Both the position numbers and the translations under genes were made by a program. Below, piece after piece: positions 14,781 to 23,222 of a DNA stretch of 64,000 nucleotides. Source of the stretch: Afipia sp. (GTDB lineage: Bacteria; Pseudomonadota; Alphaproteobacteria; Rhizobiales; Xanthobacteraceae); contig JAFKEQ010000003.1 of assembly GCA_017308575.1 (NCBI GenBank), forward strand, positions 124,001 through 188,000, written 5' to 3'. The notes below the pieces were generated by a model, which saw nothing but the letters and a program-made list of their open reading frames with translations, was not told where the DNA came from and searched no databases. Numbering within the stretch: the first letter of the stretch is position 1; the number at the start of each line of letters is the position of its first letter.

Positions 14781-16058
14781 ATGAAATTTTTTGGACGAAC
14801 CATGCTTGCGGCGGCTGCGCTCGCGGCTGTGTCGATGGGTTCGCGGCCTGCGGCCGCGGTCGATCTGACCATGTATTATCCGGTCGCCGTCGGCGGCCCG
14901 GTGACCAAGATCATCGACGACATGGTGGCGCGCTTCCAGAAGGAAAACGCGGACATCAAGGTGACCGCCGTCTATGCCGGCAACTACACCGACACCATGA
15001 CCAAGGCGATGACCGCGATGAAGGGCGGCCAGCCGCCGCAACTCTCGGTGCTGCTCTCCACCGACGTCTTCACGCTGATGGACGAGAACGCCATCGTGCC
15101 GATGGACGATCTCGTCACGGACAAATCCTGGTTCAAGGAATTCTATCCCGCGTTCATGGCCAACGGCCAGATCGGCGGCAAGACCTGGAGCATTCCGTTC
15201 CAGCGCTCGACCATCGTGCTCTACTGGAACAAGGACGCGTTCAAGGAAGCCGGTCTCGATCCGGAGAAAGCGCCCGCGACCTGGGACGAAATGGCCGAGA
15301 TGGGCAAGAAGCTCATCAAGAAGGATGCCTCCGGCAACACCACGCGCTGGGGCGTCGAAATTCCGACCACCGGCTACGGCTACTGGATGCTCGGCGCGCT
15401 CGCGATCGAGAACGGCCAGAAGCTGATGAACGAAGCCGGCAACGAGGTCTATCTCACCGCGCCGAAGACCGTCGGCGCGCTGGACTACTGGACCGACCTG
15501 TCGCGCAAGCACAATGTGATGCCGACGGGCAGCATCGACTGGGCGACGCTGCGCACCGACTTCCTCGAAGGCAAGACCGCGATGATGTGGCACACTACGG
15601 GCAACCTCACCGCGGTGAAGGATGGCGCGAAGTTCAACTTCGGCGTCGCCATGCTGCCTGCCAAGGAACGCCGTGGCTCGCCGACCGGCGGCGGCAGCTT
15701 CTACGTCTTCAAGAGCGCGACGCCCGAGCAGCAGAAGGCAGCCGTGAAGTTCATCCAGTGGATGACCGCGCCTGAGCGCGCAGCCGAGTGGAGCATCAAG
15801 ACCGGTTACGTCGCCGTCTCGCCCGCCGCCTACAAGACCAAGGCGATGGAAGACTATGCCAAGGGCTTCCCCGCGGCGACCGTCGCGCGCGACCAGCTCG
15901 AGCATGCGGTGCCGGAACTCTCCGTTCACGAGAACGGCCGCATCTACAAGTTCGTCAACGACGCCGTGCAGGCGGCGGTGACGGGCTCGCAGAAGCCGTC
16001 CGAGGCGCTGGCGTCGGCGCAGCAGCAGGCTGACCGCGTTCTGCGCGCGTACAAGTAA
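14781..16058 (+). CDS. ABC transporter substrate-binding protein, UgpB/extracellular family 1
   Basis: A 425-residue periplasmic binding protein. Signal peptide residues 1-26 (MKFFGRTMLAAAALAAVSMG, then SRPAAA before VDLTMYY). SBP_bac_1 pattern: YYPVAVGGPVTKIIDDMVAR, LYWNKDAFKEAGLDPEKAP, WDEMAEMGKKL and GGGSFYVFKSA. GGGAG six bases before ATG 14781 decides the start over a GTG three bases earlier. The length and the YPVAVGGPV opening are close to UgpB, the glycerol-3-phosphate binding protein. The phosphodiesterase-like gene at the end of this operon fits a phosphodiester or sugar-phosphate ligand. Confidence 0.85.
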   Translation: MKFFGRTMLAAAALAAVSMGSRPAAAVDLTMYYPVAVGGPVTKIIDDMVARFQKENADIKVTAVYAGNYTDTMTKAMTAMKGGQPPQLSVLLSTDVFTLMDENAIVPMDDLVTDKSWFKEFYPAFMANGQIGGKTWSIPFQRSTIVLYWNKDAFKEAGLDPEKAPATWDEMAEMGKKLIKKDASGNTTRWGVEIPTTGYGYWMLGALAIENGQKLMNEAGNEVYLTAPKTVGALDYWTDLSRKHNVMPTGSIDWATLRTDFLEGKTAMMWHTTGNLTAVKDGAKFNFGVAMLPAKERRGSPTGGGSFYVFKSATPEQQKAAVKFIQWMTAPERAAEWSIKTGYVAVSPAAYKTKAMEDYAKGFPAATVARDQLEHAVPELSVHENGRIYKFVNDAVQAAVTGSQKPSEALASAQQQADRVLRAYK

Positions 16059-16103
16059 AGAGAATGCCGGGTGGCGGTCCGCCGCCATCCGGCTCTTTCG
16101 TCG

Positions 16104-17027
16104 ATGACCGATCACACAGCATCATCCATTCCGACCGTCACGCGCAGGCCGAAGTCGCATGCGTGGTGGAATGCCGTGAATGCGTGGCTGCTTCTGCTGC
16201 CCGCCGCCGTGCTGCTGATCGCCTTCACCCATTATCCGATCCTCGCCACCATCCGGCATTCGTTCTTCCTGACGCGGCGGAACGGCACGGAGGTTTTCGT
16301 CGGTCTCGACAGCTATCAGGCGATGGCCGCCGATCCGATTTTCTGGAAAGCGCTGGTCAATAATTTCTGGTTCGCGCTCGGCACCATCCCGACCTCCATC
16401 GCGCTGGCGCTGCTGATGGCGATCTGGGTCAACCGCAACATGCGCGGCCGCGGTTTTCTGCGACTCGCGTTTTTTACGCCGACCGTGCTGCCGATGATCG
16501 CCGTCGCGAACATCTGGCTGTTCTTCTATACGCCGGACTACGGCCTGCTCGATCAGTTGCGCGGCGCGTTCGGCCTTGCGGGCTGGAACTGGCTCGGCGA
16601 TCCCAGCACCGTGATGGGCTGCCTGATTGTGATGGTGATCTGGAAGGAAGCCGGGTTCTTCATGATCTTTTATCTGGCGGCGCTGCAGCAGCTCTCGCCG
16701 GATCTGGAAGAAGCTGCATCCGTTGAAGGCGCGAGCCGCTGGTACACCTTCCGCCGCATCACGTTCCCGCTCTTGATGCCGACCACGCTGTTCGTGGCGA
16801 TCAACGCGGTGATCAATTCGTTCAAGCTGGTGGATCATCTTGTGATCATGACCAAGGGCGGTCCCAACAACGCCTCCACGCTGCTGCTGTATTACATCTA
16901 TGAGGTGGCGTTCACGTTCCAGGACTCGGCCTATGCGGCGACCCTGACGGTGGTGCTGCTGGTCCTGCTCAGTACGGTGGCGCTGGTCAAGTTCGGCTAT
17001 CTCGACCGCAGGATTCATTATCAATGA
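16104..17027 (+). CDS. ABC transporter permease, UgpA type
   Basis: A 307-residue inner-membrane permease with six predicted helices (for example LLLLPAAVLLIAFTHYPIL and TVVLLVLLSTVALVKFGYL) and the cytoplasmic EAA loop DLEEAASVEGASRWYTFRRI that contacts the ATPase. ATG 16104 is taken as the start because the sequence upstream (from a GTG at 16071) looks non-coding; no clear Shine-Dalgarno is visible for either. It overlaps the next permease by four bases (ATGA). Confidence 0.87.
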   Translation: MTDHTASSIPTVTRRPKSHAWWNAVNAWLLLLPAAVLLIAFTHYPILATIRHSFFLTRRNGTEVFVGLDSYQAMAADPIFWKALVNNFWFALGTIPTSIALALLMAIWVNRNMRGRGFLRLAFFTPTVLPMIAVANIWLFFYTPDYGLLDQLRGAFGLAGWNWLGDPSTVMGCLIVMVIWKEAGFFMIFYLAALQQLSPDLEEAASVEGASRWYTFRRITFPLLMPTTLFVAINAVINSFKLVDHLVIMTKGGPNNASTLLLYYIYEVAFTFQDSAYAATLTVVLLVLLSTVALVKFGYLDRRIHYQ

Positions 17028-17833
17028 ACGGCCGCACGCATCTTGTTGAGGCGGTTGCCGCGTGGCTGCTGGCGCTGCTCTGGCTCGCGCCGCTGGTCTA
17101 TGCGTTCTGGAGCGCGCTGCATCCGGCCGCCTATGCGACCTCGTTCAGCCTGTCGGCGCCGTGGACGCTGGAGAATTTCGCGCGTGCCTGGAATCAGGCG
17201 CCGTTCGGCCGCTATTACATCAACACGGTGGTGCTGGTGATCATCATTCTTGTTGGTCAGCTCGTGCTGTCCACGCTGGCTGCCTATGCCTTCGCGCGGT
17301 TCAAGTTCAGGGGCAGCGGCATCGCCTTCGCGCTGGTGCTGCTGCAACTGATGATCATGCCTGACGTGCTGATCGTTGAGAACTACCGCATGATCGGCAA
17401 GCTCAACCTGCTCGATACGATCCCGGCGATCGCGTTGCCGTATCTCGCCAGCGCCTTCGGCATCTTCCTGCTGCGCCAGACCTTCAAGAGCGTGCCGCAG
17501 GAACTGGTCGAGGCCGCGCGCGTGGAAGGGGCGGGGCCGTTGCAGATTCTCTGGAAGGTCTATGTGCCGCTGGCGCGCCCGACCTACATCGCGTTCGGCC
17601 TCGTTTCGGTGAGCTATCACTGGAACAACTTCCTGTGGCCGCTGATCGTGACCAACTCGGTTGAAAGCCGTCCGCTGACGGTGGGTCTCGCCGTGTTCGG
17701 TGCGCCGGAAACCGGCGTCGACTGGTCGATCATCACGGCGGCTACTGTAATGACCATGGCGCCGCTGCTGATCGCCTTCCTGCTGTTCCAGCGCCAGTTC
17801 GTGCAGTCCTTCATGCGCGCGGGCATTCGCTGA
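17024..17833 (+). CDS. ABC transporter permease, UgpE type
   Basis: A 269-residue partner permease, with an N-terminal helix AVAAWLLALLWLAPLVYAFW and the EAA loop ELVEAARVEGAGPLQILWKV. Six helices are expected. It overlaps both neighbours (four bases with the first permease, one base with the EEP gene), so the operon is tightly coupled. Together with the UgpA-type subunit and the ATPase at 13715 it forms the membrane part of a CUT1 importer. Confidence 0.88.
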   Translation: MNGRTHLVEAVAAWLLALLWLAPLVYAFWSALHPAAYATSFSLSAPWTLENFARAWNQAPFGRYYINTVVLVIIILVGQLVLSTLAAYAFARFKFRGSGIAFALVLLQLMIMPDVLIVENYRMIGKLNLLDTIPAIALPYLASAFGIFLLRQTFKSVPQELVEAARVEGAGPLQILWKVYVPLARPTYIAFGLVSVSYHWNNFLWPLIVTNSVESRPLTVGLAVFGAPETGVDWSIITAATVMTMAPLLIAFLLFQRQFVQSFMRAGIR

Positions 17834-18669
17834 TGCGGCTGCTGACATGGAACATCCAGTGCGGCAAGGGCTGCGACGGCGTCACCGATCTTGCACGCAT
17901 CGCCGCGGTGGCGAGGGATTTCGCCGACGCCGACGTGTACTGCTTTCAGGAAGTCTCGGACAATTTCGCGAAGCTCGATAGCGGCGTGGATCAAAGCGCG
18001 CAGCTTGCGGCCTTGCTGCCGGGCTATCAGGGCGTGTTTCGCCCGGCGATCGAGGCCATTGACGGAGAAGGCCGCCCGCATCGCTTCGGCAACATGACGC
18101 TGTCGCGTTTGCCGGTCCTGCAGATCACCAACCATCTGCTGCCATGGCCGGGCGCAGGCGCGACGCGCAGCATGCGGCGGCATGCGCTGGATGTCACGGT
18201 GCGGGCGGCGTTCGGCGCGGTCCGTGTCGTCAATACGCATCTCGAGTATCATTCGGTCATGCAGCGCGAAGCGCAGATCATGCGCCTGCTCGACCTGCAG
18301 GAAGAAGCCTCCAGCAGCCCCCGCGCCGCGCGAGGGCATGCGGAGCCTTACGACAGCCAGACGATCGCGGCGTCGAGTGTGCTGTGCGGCGATTTCAATC
18401 TGGATGTGTCCGACCCGCAGCACGCGCTGATCCATCAGGCGAAGCGGCGCGGGCTGAACTACCGCGATGCGTGGTCGGTCTGTTATCCGGAGCGCACCCA
18501 CGCGCTGACCTGCGGGCTTTACGATCATGCGCAGTGGGCGGACGGTCCCGACTGCCGCGATTTCATTTTCGTGTCGGAAGACATCACATCCCGCGTGCGC
18601 CGCGTGGAGGTGAACGGGGCGACGGATGCCTCCGATCATCAGCCGATCCTGATCGAACTGGCGGATTGA
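17833..18669 (+). CDS. Endonuclease/exonuclease/phosphatase (EEP) family phosphodiesterase
   Basis: A 278-residue metal-dependent phosphohydrolase without a signal peptide, hence cytoplasmic. The EEP active-site set is complete: TWNIQ (Asn7), CFQE (Glu40), NTHLEYH (His136), CGDFNLD (Asp187, Asn189), RDFIF and a final SDHQP (Asp268, His269). The family includes sphingomyelinases, inositol phosphatases and nucleases. Its ATG overlaps the permease stop by one base, so it belongs to the transport operon, in the place where ugp operons usually carry the glycerophosphodiesterase UgpQ. Hydrolysis of an imported phosphodiester is the likely job (inference). Confidence 0.82.
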   Translation: MRLLTWNIQCGKGCDGVTDLARIAAVARDFADADVYCFQEVSDNFAKLDSGVDQSAQLAALLPGYQGVFRPAIEAIDGEGRPHRFGNMTLSRLPVLQITNHLLPWPGAGATRSMRRHALDVTVRAAFGAVRVVNTHLEYHSVMQREAQIMRLLDLQEEASSSPRAARGHAEPYDSQTIAASSVLCGDFNLDVSDPQHALIHQAKRRGLNYRDAWSVCYPERTHALTCGLYDHAQWADGPDCRDFIFVSEDITSRVRRVEVNGATDASDHQPILIELAD

Positions 18670-18680
18670 TGCTTCCGTTT

Positions 18681-18828
18681 CACCTCTCCCGTGGGGAGAG
18701 GTCGGATTGCCATAAGCGCGCTCACGCGCGTCTTTGACGCGCTATGGCAATCCGGGTGAGGGCGTAGAATCTCTCGATGGATTTATATCCCCTCACCCCG
18801 ACCCTCTCCCCGTCGGGGAGAGGGAGCC
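18681..18828. repeat. Dispersed repeat, CACCTCTCCC...GGGGAGAGGG family, copy 2
   Basis: It opens with CACCTCTCCCGTGGGGAGAG and closes with CCCTCTCCCCGTCGGGGAGA. An inner palindrome pairs GGATTGCCATA with TATGGCAATCC around a GCGC-rich loop. It separates the EEP operon from the Tsx-like gene. Confidence 0.8.
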
Positions 18829-18985
18829 GATCTCGCCTGTCGCTACAGCCATCTCACATGTGGATGAATTGCCTGTAAGGACCCTTTCCGGGCCGGATGC
18901 GGAAAGTTGAGGCTTTCCCTCCGGGCGGAAAAACGCGATTTTCGGCACGGCCATTGCCGTTTGTCAGCCATTCCTGGATCGTTGA

Positions 18986-20080
18986 ATGTTGTCCTGTTTC
19001 CGCCTCGCGGCCCTGTTCCTGCTGTCGACGTTCGTTCTGGCTCCCGTGGGCCGGGCGACGGCGGCCGATGCCGCGCCGAAACCGAAACACAAGGCCGTCA
19101 AGGCCGCGCCGGAGATCCCGTTCTTTCTGGTGAACGACAATCGGCTGACCTACGCCTATATCTTCAGCGGCACCGATCCCGGCGCGTTCAGCCCGCGCGG
19201 CGACGGCACCTATAACGGCACAACCGGCAAGCATGTCCTGGCGTTCACGCATTTCGACGTCTGGGCCTATGGCACGAACTTCGTCAATGTCGCGGCGTTC
19301 AAATCGGGGCCGAACGATCCGGCGACGCCGTGCACCAGTCCCGGCTTTGTCTTCGCCGCACCGGCGTCATGCGAGGGCGCGCTCGAAATCTACGGCCTGT
19401 TCCGCAGCACGCTCGGCTTCAACGAGATGTTCGACACCAAGGCGTTCTCCTACGGTCCGCTGCATAACGTGTCGCTGATCGTCGGCGCCGACGCCAACAC
19501 CCAGAACACCTTCGTCGCCCCGGCCAAGCGCGACATCGTCGCGGGCCTGCAGTTCGCGTTTGATCTTCCTTACAAGGGCTACTTCAATGTCGCGCCGCTC
19601 TATTACAAGGAGTGGAATCACAACGGCTTCCTGAAGTGCGGTGTATTCGGCCCCGGCACCCCGGGCGTCACCTGCCTGTCGGACGGCAAGACCGACTACA
19701 ACGGCACATGGGCGGTGGAGACCAATTACTTCATGGAACTCGGCTTCCTGCCGGAATCGATGCAGTACTTTTCCATCAGCGGCCGGGCCGCATGGTACGG
19801 CAAGAAGGGCGACCAGAACGCGCCGCTGCCCGCAGGCCTCGGCACGGCGACGGCGGTGGAGCTGAATTCCGAACCGATCCGGCTGACGCTGGATGCGGGC
19901 AAGCTGATGTGGGGGCAGCAGCATTCCCATCGTCTCGATGTCTGGATCGCGTATCGCTACTGGCGCAACAAGTTCGGCCTCGACAGCAAGGCGTCGCCCG
20001 GCGTTTGCACCGTGGCGGGCGTCAGCACCAACAGCTGCACCGAGCAGTCCGCCTATGCGGGTGTGACCGTCAAGTTCTGA
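18986..20080 (+). CDS. Outer-membrane beta-barrel protein, Tsx/nucleoside-channel-like
   Basis: A 364-residue exported protein. The signal peptide (MLSCFRLAALFLLSTFVLAP, then VGRATAA) is followed by a Lys/Pro segment and then alternating amphipathic strands ending in an aromatic C terminus (YAGVTVKF), the usual outer-membrane barrel end. Patterns such as LTYAYIFSGTDPG, THFDVWAYGTNFVNV and SYGPLHNVSLIVGADANTQN recall Tsx/OmpK-type channels, which take up nucleosides in E. coli. It follows the Ugp-like operon after a repeat and could supply its outer-membrane step, though it has a separate promoter region. Confidence 0.7.
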   Translation: MLSCFRLAALFLLSTFVLAPVGRATAADAAPKPKHKAVKAAPEIPFFLVNDNRLTYAYIFSGTDPGAFSPRGDGTYNGTTGKHVLAFTHFDVWAYGTNFVNVAAFKSGPNDPATPCTSPGFVFAAPASCEGALEIYGLFRSTLGFNEMFDTKAFSYGPLHNVSLIVGADANTQNTFVAPAKRDIVAGLQFAFDLPYKGYFNVAPLYYKEWNHNGFLKCGVFGPGTPGVTCLSDGKTDYNGTWAVETNYFMELGFLPESMQYFSISGRAAWYGKKGDQNAPLPAGLGTATAVELNSEPIRLTLDAGKLMWGQQHSHRLDVWIAYRYWRNKFGLDSKASPGVCTVAGVSTNSCTEQSAYAGVTVKF

Positions 20081-20147
20081 TTGTGGCCTCCGGTGGATTG
20101 ACCGAATCGTAAGAAACGGCTGCTTTCCTCCGTTGAGGAGAGCGTGA

Positions 20148-20408
20148 ATGCACAAGCGGTTCGAGAACGTGCGTATCGCCCGGATGGCTAGCGGCGACTA
20201 CAAGATCATTCGGAATCTCGGTCTGGTCAAAGGCGGCAAGGGACTTCGCTCTCACGAGGTGCTGTTCACATTTCCGCGGCTGATGCCCGTGCGCCTCGAC
20301 CTGATCTATGCGCCGCTGTCCGCGATGCTGAACCGGTGGCTCGCCGCGGCGGAAGCCCGTTCCGCGATCTACGCGTCCGAAGACACGCCCGCCACCATGA
20401 AGACCTGA
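20148..20408 (+). CDS. Small hypothetical protein
   Basis: An 86-residue, basic, probably cytoplasmic protein without signal peptide or clear membrane helix. Sequence features: GDYKIIRNLGLVKGGKG, then VLFTFPRLMPVRLDLIYAPL. I do not recognise a family. It is supported as a gene by GAGGAGAG at good spacing before ATG 20148 and by codon use like its neighbours. It lies between the Tsx-like gene and the GntR regulator, with no clear partner. Confidence 0.5.
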   Translation: MHKRFENVRIARMASGDYKIIRNLGLVKGGKGLRSHEVLFTFPRLMPVRLDLIYAPLSAMLNRWLAAAEARSAIYASEDTPATMKT

Positions 20409-20536
20409 TCGCGCTCCGCGACGCGTCTCTTCAATCCATCATTCGCAGGCCGGATCGCCGCGCATCTTGTTGATGCACGTGATTTTTCGCGCGTGGACCC
20501 TTCGGCGGATCGCCCCGATACCGCGCACCTGAGACT

Positions 20537-20547
20537 TTGTCCGACAA
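20537..20547. promoter_or_regulatory. GntR/FadR-type operator half-pair, site 1 (TTGTCCGACAA)
   Basis: It matches the FadR-subfamily consensus TnGT-n3-ACnA exactly and is repeated 107 nt downstream as site 2. Both lie upstream of the GntR gene at 20671. The stretch 20409-20670 holds these two sites and no gene. Confidence 0.6.
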
Positions 20548-20642
20548 TCAACATTTGCGCTGCAATGTGTGCGATGCATCAAGAATTATCCGAGAAAACC
20601 CTATGCGAAGGGCATTGACCGTCCGTCATTCCGCTCCTACCA

Positions 20643-20655
20643 ATTGTCGGACAAT
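20643..20655. promoter_or_regulatory. GntR/FadR-type operator, site 2 (ATTGTCGGACAAT)
   Basis: A perfect 13-bp palindrome ending 15 nt before the GntR start codon, so binding would block its transcription or translation start. It has the same core as site 1, which predicts autoregulation plus control of the following transporter operon. Confidence 0.65.
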
Positions 20656-20670
20656 CGACGCTGGGGCATC

Positions 20671-21444
20671 ATGAGTTCTGTCGTTCCGAACTTCACGCGT
20701 ATCGAGGTCGCGCCCGCCTATCAAAAGGTAGCCGATGCGATCGAGCGTGAAATCGTCAATGGGCGGATCAAGCCGAACGATCCGATCGGGACCGAGTCCG
20801 AACTGGTCCAGCAGTTCGGCGTCAATCGCTCTACGGTGCGCGAGGGAATTCGCGTTCTCGAAGAGAGCGGATTGATCCGCCGCGATTCCAGCCGTCGTCT
20901 CTATGCGTGCCTGCCGCGCTACAACAAACTCGCCAGCCGCCTCAGCCGCGCGCTCGTGCTGCACGAGGTGACGTTCCGCGAACTATTCGAAACCGCCATC
21001 GTGCTGGAAATCGCCGCGATCGAATATGCCGTCGATCACGCCACCGACGACGACATCGCGGAGATCGCCCGCAACATCGAGACGACCGAGCAGTCCGTCT
21101 CCAATCCGCAGGCTTTCGCGGAACTGGACGCGGAATTCCACATCCTGATCGCCCGGGCCTCGCACAACCGCGTGCTGCAACTGGCGCGGGAGCCGGCGGG
21201 CCTGCTGTTTTTCCCGACCACGGAAATGGTGGTCCGCAACGTGGCCGAAGGCATGCCGCGTCTGATCGCCGCACATCATCATCTTCTCGACGCGATCCGA
21301 AAGCGCGACAAGGAAGCAGGCAAGCTGTGGATGCGGCGGCATGTCGAGGACTGGCGCCGCGGCTTCGAGCGCGCGGGCAACTCGCTCGATCGTCCGGTCG
21401 AGCGCATGTACATGGAACACGCATTGGTGGCGCAGAAGCGATAG
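20671..21444 (+). CDS. GntR-family (FadR/FCD) transcriptional regulator
   Basis: A 257-residue repressor-type protein. The winged HTH (residues about 10-75) contains AYQKVADAIEREIVNGRIKP, then SELVQQFGVNRSTVREGIRV. The C-terminal all-helical FCD domain (about 95-235) has ELDAEFHILIARASHN and LIAAHHHLLDAI, whose His/Asp residues bind metal in this family. The start at 20671 follows operator site 2. It precedes a Liv-type ABC operon with an acyl-CoA ligase on the same strand, so it most likely senses the carboxylic acid imported by that system, or its CoA ester. Confidence 0.88.
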   Translation: MSSVVPNFTRIEVAPAYQKVADAIEREIVNGRIKPNDPIGTESELVQQFGVNRSTVREGIRVLEESGLIRRDSSRRLYACLPRYNKLASRLSRALVLHEVTFRELFETAIVLEIAAIEYAVDHATDDDIAEIARNIETTEQSVSNPQAFAELDAEFHILIARASHNRVLQLAREPAGLLFFPTTEMVVRNVAEGMPRLIAAHHHLLDAIRKRDKEAGKLWMRRHVEDWRRGFERAGNSLDRPVERMYMEHALVAQKR

Positions 21445-21510
21445 CGCAGGAAGTTTGAAGAACAAGGCCGCAAGAGCGCAAAAGCGCCGGGGGCAAAGGG
21501 GGAGGAAGAA

Positions 21511-22344
21511 GTGTCGGAACGCGTGGGGCCGGACTCTGCCGGTTTGAACGTCAGCCATCTGTCGCTGTCCTTCGGCGGCCTGAAGGCGCTGACGGATGTG
21601 TCGTTCTCGGTCGCGCCGGGATCGATCACGGCGGTGATCGGGCCGAACGGCGCGGGCAAGACCTCGCTGTTCAACTGCATTTCCGGTTTCTATCGCCCGT
21701 CCACCGGCGCCATCGAATTCGGCGGCGAGGATATCAGCCGCCTGCATCCGCCGTCGCGCGCGAAGATCGGCCTCGCGCGCACCTTCCAGAACATCGCGCT
21801 GTTTCGCGGCATGACCGTGCTCGACAACATCAAGCTCGGCCGTCACGCGCACATGCAGACCAATGTGTTCGACGCGCTGTGGTACTTCGGCCGCGCGCGG
21901 CGCGAAGAACTCGAACTGCGCTCCGAGATCGAGCGGCGCGTGCTCGATTTCCTCGAGATGGAGCACATCCGCGACCAGCCGGTGGCCTCGCTGTCCTACG
22001 GGCTGCGGAAGCGCGTCGAACTGGCGCGCGCGCTGGCGATGCAGCCGCGCATTCTGATGCTCGATGAACCTGTTGCGGGCATGAACCGCGAAGAGACCGA
22101 GGACATGGCGCGCTTCATTCTCGACGTGAAGGAGGAGTGGGGCGTCACCATCCTGATGGTCGAGCATGACATGGGCCTGGTGATGGATATTTCCGATCAT
22201 GTCGTGGTGCTGAATTTCGGCCAGGTGATCGCCGCCGGAAAGCCCGCCGAGATCCAGAACAATCCGGACGTCATCGCGGCCTATCTCGGCTCCGGCGATG
22301 TCGGCGACCTGTCGCGGCGGATCGCGGGCGAGAGGGCGGCGTAA
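21511..22344 (+). CDS. livG: Branched-chain-amino-acid-type ABC transporter ATPase, LivG class
   Basis: A 277-residue ATPase. Walker A GPNGAGKTS, signature LSYGLRKRVELARALAM, Walker B ILMLDEP and the LivG-type VAGMNREET after it; switch His in VEHDMGLVM. GTG 21511 is taken as the start because GGGGGAGG lies seven bases upstream. The family transports amino acids but also aromatic and short or branched carboxylates; the acyl-CoA ligase at the operon end favours a carboxylic acid here (inference). Stop and next start share an A. Confidence 0.88.
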   Translation: MSERVGPDSAGLNVSHLSLSFGGLKALTDVSFSVAPGSITAVIGPNGAGKTSLFNCISGFYRPSTGAIEFGGEDISRLHPPSRAKIGLARTFQNIALFRGMTVLDNIKLGRHAHMQTNVFDALWYFGRARREELELRSEIERRVLDFLEMEHIRDQPVASLSYGLRKRVELARALAMQPRILMLDEPVAGMNREETEDMARFILDVKEEWGVTILMVEHDMGLVMDISDHVVVLNFGQVIAAGKPAEIQNNPDVIAAYLGSGDVGDLSRRIAGERAA

Positions 22345-23222
22345 TGGATTGGCTCTTTCTGTTCGAGATCATCCTGTCGGGCCTTGGCTCGGGCGCGCTG
22401 CTCGCGCTGACCGGCATCGCTTTCGTGCTGATCTACAAGGCGACCAAGGTGCTCAATCTCGCGGTCGGCGAGATGCTGATGCTGTCGGCCTATTTCTTTT
22501 TCGGGCTGGCCTCCGCGCTCGCGCTTCCGGTCTGGCTCGCGATCATTCTCACCGTGATCGGCGGCGGCATTCTCGGCGGCGTGATCGAGCGGATTCTCAT
22601 CCGCCCGATGCTGGGCGAAAGCCCGATCTCGGTGTTCATGGTGACGGTCGGCCTCAGTTCAGTGCTGATCGGCTTTGTCGAATTCGTCTGGGGCAGCGAT
22701 CCTGCGACGCTGCCGAACTTCCTGCCGACGAAACCGATGTTTATCGGCAATGCCTATGTGTCGCCGAAGATCGCGGTGAGCTTTGCGATTGCGACGGTGC
22801 TGATCGCGGCATTCCTCGTGATCTTCCGCACCTGGCGCGGCGGCGTTGCGCTGCGCGCGACCGCCACCGATCAGGGCGCGGCGTTCTCCTGCGGCATCAA
22901 CGTGCCAGCAGTGTTCTCGGTGTCGTGGATCGTGGCGGGCATGGCGGCGGCGGGCGCGGGCATCCTGATCGGCTCCATCGGCGGCATCTCGCCGACCATG
23001 GGCGTGTTCGGCCTGTCGGTGCTGGTCGCGGTGATCGTCGGCGGCCTCGACTCGATCGCGGGCGCGCTGGTCGCGGGCCTTGCCATCGGCGTGGTCGAGG
23101 CGCTGGTCGGAACGTATCTCGGCGGCGAGTACAAGCTGCTCGTCACCTTCAGCATTCTTGTGGTGGCCTTGATGATCCGTCCTTACGGATTGTTCGGCAC
23201 CGTTGAAATCGAGCGACTCTGA
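22344..23222 (+). CDS. livH: Branched-chain-type ABC permease, LivH class
   Basis: A 292-residue inner-membrane permease with about eight hydrophobic helices. The start region MDWLFLFEIILSGLGSGALL, then YKATKVLNLAVGEMLML, and the cytoplasmic loop RTWRGGVALRATATDQGAAF are LivH hallmarks. It overlaps both LivG (one base) and LivM (one base). It forms a heterodimer with LivM. Confidence 0.88.
   Translation: MDWLFLFEIILSGLGSGALLALTGIAFVLIYKATKVLNLAVGEMLMLSAYFFFGLASALALPVWLAIILTVIGGGILGGVIERILIRPMLGESPISVFMVTVGLSSVLIGFVEFVWGSDPATLPNFLPTKPMFIGNAYVSPKIAVSFAIATVLIAAFLVIFRTWRGGVALRATATDQGAAFSCGINVPAVFSVSWIVAGMAAAGAGILIGSIGGISPTMGVFGLSVLVAVIVGGLDSIAGALVAGLAIGVVEALVGTYLGGEYKLLVTFSILVVALMIRPYGLFGTVEIERL

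Noticed and set aside
14601..16115. Long minus-strand open frame of about 500 codons opposite the UgpB-like gene
   Set aside because: It is antisense to a clear binding-protein gene, is rich in His/Arg as expected from reversed GC-rich codons, and matches no family.
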